NCBI RefSeq assembly: GCF_900129855.1
Contig: NZ_LT670819.1
Location: 7,316,001 to 7,380,000 of the forward strand
Direction: 5' to 3'
Length of the DNA: 64,000 nt
DNA from: Streptomyces sp. 3214.6
Lineage (GTDB): Bacteria; Actinomycetota; Actinomycetes; Streptomycetales; Streptomycetaceae
Shown here: piece by piece, positions 59,438 to 64,000 of the stretch
How the letters are laid out: each line of letters starts with the position of its first letter
How positions within the stretch are numbered: position 1 is the first letter of the stretch
The notes under the pieces: generated by a model
Seen by the model: only the letters and a program-made list of their open reading frames with translations
Database searches by the model: none
Told to the model about the DNA's origin: nothing
Program-made: the position numbers and the translations under genes

Positions 59438-60189
59438 CCCTGGCGATCCGAGTCATCCCCTGCCTGGACGTGGACAACGGCCGGGTCGTCAAGGGCGTCA
59501 ACTTCCAGAACCTGCGCGACGCGGGCGACCCCGTCGAGATGGCCAAGGTGTACGACGCCGAGGGCGCCGACGAGCTGACGTTCCTGGACATCACCGCCTC
59601 CTCCGGCAACCGCGAGACCACCTACGACGTGGTGCGGCGCACCGCCGAGCAGGTGTTCATCCCGCTCACCGTCGGCGGCGGGGTGCGCACCCCCGAGGAC
59701 GTCGACAAACTGCTGCGCGCGGGTGCCGACAAGGTGGGTGTGAACACGGCCGCGATCGCCCGCCCCGAGCTGATCAAGGAGATCGCCGAGCGGTTCGGCA
59801 GCCAGGTGCTGGTGCTGTCGGTGGACGCCCGGCGGACCCCTGCGGGGAGCTTCGAGGTGACCACCCACGGCGGTCGCAAGCGCACCGGCATCGACGCGAT
59901 CGAGTGGGCGCACCGGGCGGCCGAGCTGGGCGCGGGGGAGATCCTGCTCAACTCGATGGACGCCGACGGCACCAAGGACGGCTACGACCTGGAGATGATC
60001 GCGGCCGTGCGCAGGCACGTGACGGTCCCGGTGATCGCCTCCGGCGGCGCGGGTCGGCTCGCCGACTTCCCGCCGGCGGTCGAGGCGGGCGCGGACGCGG
60101 TGCTGGCCGCGTCGGTGTTCCACTTCGGCGACCTGCGCATCGGGCAGGTGAAGGACACGCTGCGGGAGGCGGGACACCCCGTGCGGTGA
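59434..60189 (+). CDS. hisF: Imidazole glycerol phosphate synthase, HisF
   Basis: A 251-residue cyclase starting at ATG 59434. The two catalytic Asp residues are in VIPCLDVDNGRVVKG and ILLNSMDADGTKDGYDLEM. LDITASSGNRETTYDVV and VIASGGAGRLADF are family blocks. With HisH it makes imidazole glycerol phosphate and AICAR. It ends the his operon; hisI is 3 kb away. Confidence 0.97.
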   Translation: MTLAIRVIPCLDVDNGRVVKGVNFQNLRDAGDPVEMAKVYDAEGADELTFLDITASSGNRETTYDVVRRTAEQVFIPLTVGGGVRTPEDVDKLLRAGADKVGVNTAAIARPELIKEIAERFGSQVLVLSVDARRTPAGSFEVTTHGGRKRTGIDAIEWAHRAAELGAGEILLNSMDADGTKDGYDLEMIAAVRRHVTVPVIASGGAGRLADFPPAVEAGADAVLAASVFHFGDLRIGQVKDTLREAGHPVR

Positions 60190-60215
60190 CGCCTTCGGGC
60201 GCGTGATGACGTGAG

Positions 60216-60248
60216 GTAAGCCCCGGCCACCTGGTGGTCGGGGCTTAC
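60216..60248 (+). terminator. Terminator of the his operon
   Basis: GTAAGCCCCGGCCACC and its near-perfect complement (one mispair) form a strong stem 26 bases after hisF. Confidence 0.8.
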
Positions 60249-60269
60249 TCGCACCCGGACGAGAAAGAG

Positions 60270-60297
60270 AAGTTGCGCAAAATAAATTGCGCAACTT
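60270..60297. promoter_or_regulatory. ArsR operator dyad
   Basis: AAGTTGCGCAA (60270-60280) and TTGCGCAACTT (60287-60297) are perfect inverted 11-mers spaced by AATAAA. The right arm contains the -35 hexamer of the regulator's promoter, as expected for autorepression. Confidence 0.75.
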
Positions 60298-60315
60298 TTC
60301 TTTCCTGTCTAGGGT
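60287..60315 (+). promoter_or_regulatory. arsR-type gene promoter, probably leaderless
   Basis: TTGCGC (60287-60292), a 17-base spacer and TAGGGT (60310-60315) place transcription start at about 60322, exactly the A of the ATG. No ribosome-binding site is present, so a leaderless message is likely. Confidence 0.6.
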
Positions 60316-60321
60316 GGTGGC

Positions 60322-60912
60322 ATGACAGGCAAGGAGAGAGACCGCCGGATCACGGACCTGGGCACCCTCAAGGCCCTCGCCCACCCCCTGCGGATGAAGC
60401 TGTACCGGGGCCTGACGGTCGCCCGGGTCGCCACCGCCTCCCAGCTCGCCGAACAGGTCGACGAGGCCGTCTCCCTCGTCAGCTACCACCTGCGCAAGCT
60501 CGCCGAGCACGGCCTGATCGAGGAGGCCGAGCCGCAGAGCGGGGACGGCCGGGAGCGCTGGTGGCAGCCCGCCTCCGACGGGGTGAGCATCCGAGACGAG
60601 GACTTCCGCGACGCCCCCGAGAAGGCCGCCGCCCACACGGCGGCCAGCAGGTTCTTCGCCGCACAGCGCATGGACATGTACCGGCGCTGGCTCGACGAGC
60701 GGGCCCACTGGAGCCCCGAGTGGAACCGGACGGCCGAGTCCACCGAGGCGACCCTGCGCCTCACGGCGGACGAACTCGCCGAGCTCACCCAGCAGATGCT
60801 CGCCCTCCTCCACACGTACGACGAGCGCGGCCGGGCCGCCGAGACCGCAGGCGACACCGAGGGCCGCGAGAACGTCGCGGTGCACACGTATGCGTTCCCC
60901 TTCCGGATCTGA
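60322..60912 (+). CDS. ArsR-family helix-turn-helix regulator
   Basis: A 196-residue regulator with a winged helix near the N-terminus: LKALAHPLRMKLYRGLTV, ATASQLAEQVDEAVSLVSYHLRKLAEHGLIEEAE. No metal-binding Cys is seen. The longer C-terminal half (LDERAHWSPEWNR ... LTADELAELTQQMLALL) probably dimerises and senses a ligand, as in YdfF/Lrp-like ArsR members. It most likely controls itself and the MFS gene 13 bases downstream through the dyad at 60270-60297. Confidence 0.9.
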   Translation: MTGKERDRRITDLGTLKALAHPLRMKLYRGLTVARVATASQLAEQVDEAVSLVSYHLRKLAEHGLIEEAEPQSGDGRERWWQPASDGVSIRDEDFRDAPEKAAAHTAASRFFAAQRMDMYRRWLDERAHWSPEWNRTAESTEATLRLTADELAELTQQMLALLHTYDERGRAAETAGDTEGRENVAVHTYAFPFRI

Positions 60913-60925
60913 GAGAGGCCCGCCC

Positions 60926-62227
60926 GTGACCGCCACCGCACACGAGACCGCGCTGCGGACCGCTCAGCCGGCCGCACCCGAGCCGCCCGCCCATCGCGAC
61001 CCCAACGTGCTTCGCTGGCTCGCCGCCTACACCGCCTCGATGGTCGGCGACAGCGTCTACTACATCGCCCTGTCCTGGGCCGCCGTACAGGCCGGTACGC
61101 CCTCACAGGCCGGGCTGGTGATGACGGCGAGCGCACTGCCGAGGGCGCTGTTGATGCTGGGCGGGGGAGTGATCGCCGACCGGCTGGGTCCGCGCCGGGT
61201 CGTCATCGGCAGCGACGCCGTGCGCTGCGCGGCCGTCCTCGCGGTGGCCGCGCTGCTGTACGCGACCTCTCCCGGCCTGTGGCCGCTGGCCCTGCTGGCG
61301 CTGGTCTTCGGCGCCGTCGACGCCGTGTTCGTGCCGGCCGTGGGCGCCCTGCCCGCGCGCGTGACACGTCGTGACCAACTCGCGCGCGTGCAGGGCATGC
61401 GCGGACTGGCGATCCGGTTCGCGAGCGTCGTCGGCGCCCCGCTCGGCGGCTTCGGCGTGGCGGCGGGCGGCGCCACGGCCGCGTTCGCGATCGCCGGGCT
61501 GCTCATCGCGGTGTCGGTGCCGCTGCTGCTCTGCGTGCGGACGCGCGACCTACCGCCGGACGACACCGCGGCCGACGCGACAGCCGACACCACCGCCGAC
61601 GCCGGCGCGCCGAACGCGACCGCCTGGGCCGACCTCGTGGCCGGTCTGGGATACATCCGCCGCCACCGCGTTCTCGCCCCGCTGATGGCGGCCATCGCCC
61701 TCGGCGACCTCGGCTTCGTCGGACCCCTCAACGTGGGCCTGACCCTGCTGGCCGACGAACGCGGGTGGGGCGCCTCCGGCATGGGCTGGGTGCTCTGCGG
61801 GTTCGGCGTCGGCGCGGGCGCCGCCTCGCTGCTGCTGACCCTGCGCGGGCGGCTCCCGCACGCCGGACAGGTCGCCGGCTGGTCGATCCTCGCCGGTTCG
61901 CTGGCCATCGGCTCCCTCGCCTACGCGCCGACGGTCGCCGCAGCCGTCGGCACGGCCCTGCTGATCGGGCTGCTCGCCGGCCTCAGCGGCGCCATGTGCG
62001 GCGCCCTGCTCCAGACCCAGGCCGAGCCCGCCTACCTGGGCCGCGTCACCGCCGTCTCCAGCCTCGTCAGCCTCGGCCTCACCCCGCTCAGCATGCCGCT
62101 GTCGGCCGCCGCCATCGGCGCCTGGGGCACCGGGCCCGTGTTCGTCGTCAGCTCCGCGGTCTGCGGGCTCGGCGGGATCGTGGCCCTGTGCGTCCCCGGC
62201 CTGCGCCACGCCGAACTCCCCCGCTGA
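60926..62227 (+). CDS. MFS transporter, drug-efflux type
   Basis: A 433-residue transporter starting at GTG 60926 (GAGAGG upstream). It has about twelve helices, from RWLAAYTASMVGDSVYYIALSWAAVQ to the end, with motif A-like GGGVIADRLGPRRVVIGSD between helices 2 and 3. An acidic/Ala-rich central loop (PPDDTAADATADTTADAGA) separates the halves. It belongs to the MFS_3/enterobactin-exporter-like group. The cargo is unknown; it is paired with the ArsR regulator. Confidence 0.9.
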   Translation: MTATAHETALRTAQPAAPEPPAHRDPNVLRWLAAYTASMVGDSVYYIALSWAAVQAGTPSQAGLVMTASALPRALLMLGGGVIADRLGPRRVVIGSDAVRCAAVLAVAALLYATSPGLWPLALLALVFGAVDAVFVPAVGALPARVTRRDQLARVQGMRGLAIRFASVVGAPLGGFGVAAGGATAAFAIAGLLIAVSVPLLLCVRTRDLPPDDTAADATADTTADAGAPNATAWADLVAGLGYIRRHRVLAPLMAAIALGDLGFVGPLNVGLTLLADERGWGASGMGWVLCGFGVGAGAASLLLTLRGRLPHAGQVAGWSILAGSLAIGSLAYAPTVAAAVGTALLIGLLAGLSGAMCGALLQTQAEPAYLGRVTAVSSLVSLGLTPLSMPLSAAAIGAWGTGPVFVVSSAVCGLGGIVALCVPGLRHAELPR

Positions 62228-62275
62228 CGTCACCCGCAGCCCCCGGCCCCGCCCTCGGCCTCATCCCTTCGTCCC

Positions 62276-62422
62276 TCACCCTTTCGGCCGAGACAACCGC
62301 ACCAGGTTGCCCACGGTGTCGTCCAGGACGGCCGTCACGAAAGGCCCCTGCTCCTGCGGCCCCTGCGCGTGGGCCTTCGCGACGTCGTCGACGTACACGC
62401 TGGTCATCGCGACCTTGATCAT
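62276..62422 (-). pseudogene. VOC/glyoxalase family remnant with internal deletion
   Basis: A 48-codon frame from ATG 62422 joins a typical VOC N-terminus (MIKVAMTSVYVDDVAKAHA) directly to a typical VOC C-terminus (FVTAVLDDTVGNLVRLSRP). The middle of the fold, about 70-80 residues, is missing, in frame. At the junction a 9-bp direct repeat, GGCCCCTGC, occurs at 62344-62352 and 62359-62367, consistent with deletion by slipped mispairing. The product is unlikely to fold as a VOC enzyme. Confidence 0.7.
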
Positions 62423-62436
62423 GACCGGTGCGCCCC

Positions 62437-63072
62437 TCAGATCCCGAGCTGCTTGCCGCCGTGCAGCTTCTCGAGCGCGTCCTTCTCGCCCACCAGCTCC
62501 ACCTTGGCGGCGCTCTGCCGGCCGTACAGGAACAGCAGCAGCTCGGACGGCTCCCCGGTCGCCGTCACCACCGGCGTGCCACGGTTGGCGACCGCTGTAC
62601 GGCCGTCCGCGCGGCGCAGGACCAGGCCCGTGGGGGTGGAGCGGCCCATCAGCCGGGCGGTGCGCTCCAGCCGGGACCACAGGGCGTCCTGGAAGACCGG
62701 ATCGAGCTCGCGCGGCGTCCAGTCCGGCTGGGCGCGGCGGACGTCCTCGGTGTGGACGTAGAACTCGATCGTGTTCGACGCCTCGTCGATCTGCTTGAGC
62801 TGGAAGGGCGAGAAGCGCGGCGGACCGGTCCGGATCAGCTGGATGAGCTCCTCGTACGGCTTGGCAGCGAACTCCTCCATCACCTTGTCCAGCCGGGACG
62901 CGAGCTGTGGGATCAGGATGCCGCCGGCGGCGTCCGGGCGGCGCTCGCGCACCACCACGTGCGCGGCCAGATCCCGGGTCTGCCAGCCCTCGCAGAGGGT
63001 CGGCGCCTCGGGACCCGCGGTCTCCAAGAGGTCGGCGAGGAGAAGCCGTTCACGCTTGGCGAAAGTCGACAT
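62437..63072 (-). CDS. DinB-like TIGR03085-type protein
   Basis: A 211-residue protein starting at ATG 63072. The pattern STFAKRERLLLADLLETAGPEAPTLCEGWQTRDLAAHVVVRERRPDAA is the N-terminus of the mycothiol-dependent maleylpyruvate isomerase/DinB-like superfamily, and the rest matches the actinobacterial TIGR03085 group. Metal-binding His residues (DLAAHVV, FYVHTEDVRRA) are present. The reaction is unknown. The VOC remnant follows 14 bases downstream. Confidence 0.85.
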   Translation of the reverse strand: MSTFAKRERLLLADLLETAGPEAPTLCEGWQTRDLAAHVVVRERRPDAAGGILIPQLASRLDKVMEEFAAKPYEELIQLIRTGPPRFSPFQLKQIDEASNTIEFYVHTEDVRRAQPDWTPRELDPVFQDALWSRLERTARLMGRSTPTGLVLRRADGRTAVANRGTPVVTATGEPSELLLFLYGRQSAAKVELVGEKDALEKLHGGKQLGI

Positions 63073-63188
63073 GCAGTCAGCCTACGACCGTGCGGAAGGT
63101 CCGCCCACCCGTCTCCCGCTTCGCTCCGCCCTTCCCAGTCGGTGGACACCGTCCCGTCACTGTCAGTGGCGCGCGGCAGAATGGCAGC

Positions 63189-63581
63189 ATGACCAGCACG
63201 CCCCCGCCCAGCAGCCTGGACCCCGAGATCGCCGCGCGCCTCAGGCGCAGCGCCGACGGGCTCGTCCCCGCCATCGCCCAGCAGTACGACACCGGTGAGG
63301 TGCTCATGCTCGGCTGGATGGACGACGAGGCGCTGCACCGCACCCTCACCACCGGCCGCTGCACGTACTGGTCGCGCAGCCGCCAGGAGTACTGGGTCAA
63401 GGGCGACACCTCCGGCCACTTCCAGTGGGTCAAGTCCGTCGCCCTCGACTGCGACGCCGACACCGTGCTGGTCAAGGTCGACCAGGTCGGCGCCGCCTGT
63501 CACACCGGCGCGCGCACCTGCTTCGACGCCGACGTGCTCCTCAAGGACGCCGATTCCGGCGTAACCGCCTCGGATCAGTAA
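63189..63581 (+). CDS. hisI: Phosphoribosyl-AMP cyclohydrolase
   Basis: A 130-residue enzyme starting at ATG 63189. CAGAAT eight bases before the start suggests a short or absent leader. The zinc and magnesium ligands are in VALDCDADTVLVKVDQVGAACHTGARTCF, and RCTYWSRSRQEYWVKGDTSGHFQWV is the family signature. It opens the ring of phosphoribosyl-AMP. It is monofunctional, with no HisE domain. trpE starts 11 bases downstream, so the two are probably cotranscribed. Confidence 0.96.
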   Translation: MTSTPPPSSLDPEIAARLRRSADGLVPAIAQQYDTGEVLMLGWMDDEALHRTLTTGRCTYWSRSRQEYWVKGDTSGHFQWVKSVALDCDADTVLVKVDQVGAACHTGARTCFDADVLLKDADSGVTASDQ

Positions 63582-63592
63582 GGTCAGCCGCC

Positions 63593-64000
63593 ATGGACCT
63601 CGAGACGTTCCGCAAGCTGGCCGGCGACCGCCGTGTCATCCCGGTCACCCGCAAGCTCCTCGCCGACGGCGACACCCCGGTCGCGCTCTACCGCAAGCTC
63701 GCGGCCGAGCGCACCGGCACCTTCCTGCTGGAGTCCGCGGAGAACGGCCGCTCCTGGTCCCGGTACTCCTTCGTGGGCGTCCGCAGCTCCGCCACCCTCA
63801 CCGCGCTCGACGGCCAGGCCCACTGGCTCGGCACCCCGCCCGTCGGGGTCCCCACGGACGGCGACCCGCTGGCCGCCCTGCGCGCCACCATCGAGGCGCT
63901 GCACACCCCGCACCAGGAGGGCATGCCGCCCTTCACCGGCGGTATGGTCGGCTACCTCGGCTACGACATCGTGCGCCGCCTGGAGAAGATCGGCCCCGGC
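63593..64000 (+). CDS. trpE: Anthranilate synthase component I, 5' part
   Basis: The first 136 codons of TrpE are present; the gene runs off the window. MDLETFRKLAGDRRVIPVTRKLLADG and PVALYRKLAAERTGTFLLESAENGRSWSRYSFVG form the N-terminal tryptophan-binding domain (LLES feedback motif), and FTGGMVGYLGYDIVRRLE follows. The spacer to hisI is too short for a trp attenuator. It commits chorismate to tryptophan and shares the PriA isomerase with histidine synthesis. Confidence 0.95.
   Translation, partial: MDLETFRKLAGDRRVIPVTRKLLADGDTPVALYRKLAAERTGTFLLESAENGRSWSRYSFVGVRSSATLTALDGQAHWLGTPPVGVPTDGDPLAALRATIEALHTPHQEGMPPFTGGMVGYLGYDIVRRLEKIGPG

Overview
The window is a 64-kb piece of a Streptomyces (or very close relative) chromosome. 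The sequence shows very high G+C, strong third-position G/C bias, many GTG and some TTG starts, and stop/start overlaps of the ATGA, GTGA and TTGA type. The gene order is that of the Streptomyces division and cell-wall (dcw) locus running on into the dnaE and histidine loci. Nearly everything is conserved core chromosome. I see no insertion sequence, prophage, CRISPR array, tRNA or rRNA gene.

Layout. (1) 1-8.3 kb: a HEPN-domain protein, a SAM methyltransferase and a DUF3040 membrane protein read rightward. They converge, across a 58-bp perfect palindrome, on a leftward MoxR ATPase / DUF58 / transglutaminase operon, with a beta-carbonic anhydrase beside it. (2) 8.4-26.5 kb: the dcw cluster rsmH-ftsL-ftsI-murE-murF-mraY-murD-ftsW-murG-ftsQ-ftsZ-pgeF-ylmE-sepF-ylmG-divIVA, ended by a strong intrinsic terminator. 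No ftsA, mraZ, murC or ddl lies inside it; SepF and DivIVA are the actinobacterial division and polarity factors. (3) 26.7-30.2 kb: leftward ileS preceded by a translational T-box riboswitch with an AUC specifier. (4) 30.4-37.1 kb: a histone-H1-like/DksA fusion protein, lspA, an RluD-type pseudouridine synthase, a GNAT acetyltransferase, a Na+/H+ antiporter, an MscS channel (leftward) and a dienelactone-hydrolase-like protein. (5) 37.1-41.9 kb, leftward: PhoD phosphatase with a Tat signal, a membrane-anchored DsbA-like protein, a polytopic membrane protein and a DUF2252 protein. (6) 42.1-54.3 kb: dnaE, a 54-residue hydrophilic protein, a NYN-domain protein, an ABC exporter operon, YbaK, a LON-substrate-binding-like protein, a hypothetical helical protein and a beta-helix-like membrane protein. 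(7) 54.5-60.2 kb: the histidine operon hisD-hisC-hisB-(54-residue membrane protein)-hisH-priA-ridA-hisF. (8) 60.3-64 kb: an apparently leaderless, self-regulated ArsR/MFS pair, a VOC-protein remnant, a TIGR03085-type protein, hisI and the 5' part of trpE.

How the genes work together. The dcw genes supply cytoplasmic muropeptide ligases (MurE, F, D), lipid I/II synthesis (MraY, MurG), septal synthesis (FtsW, FtsI, FtsL, FtsQ), the Z-ring (FtsZ, SepF) and polar growth (DivIVA). The ftsZ promoter region carries four copies of the WhiA core motif GACAC, which fits developmental control of sporulation septation. The his operon plus hisI provide most histidine steps. PriA replaces both HisA and TrpF, linking histidine synthesis to trpE downstream.

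I did not find a clearly new large system. The most worthwhile second looks are several very short, translationally coupled ORFs that bridge known genes (in the his operon, in the ABC operon, before ftsW and before divIVA), the ileS T-box, the ftsZ control region, the ArsR operator/promoter, and an in-frame-deleted VOC gene.
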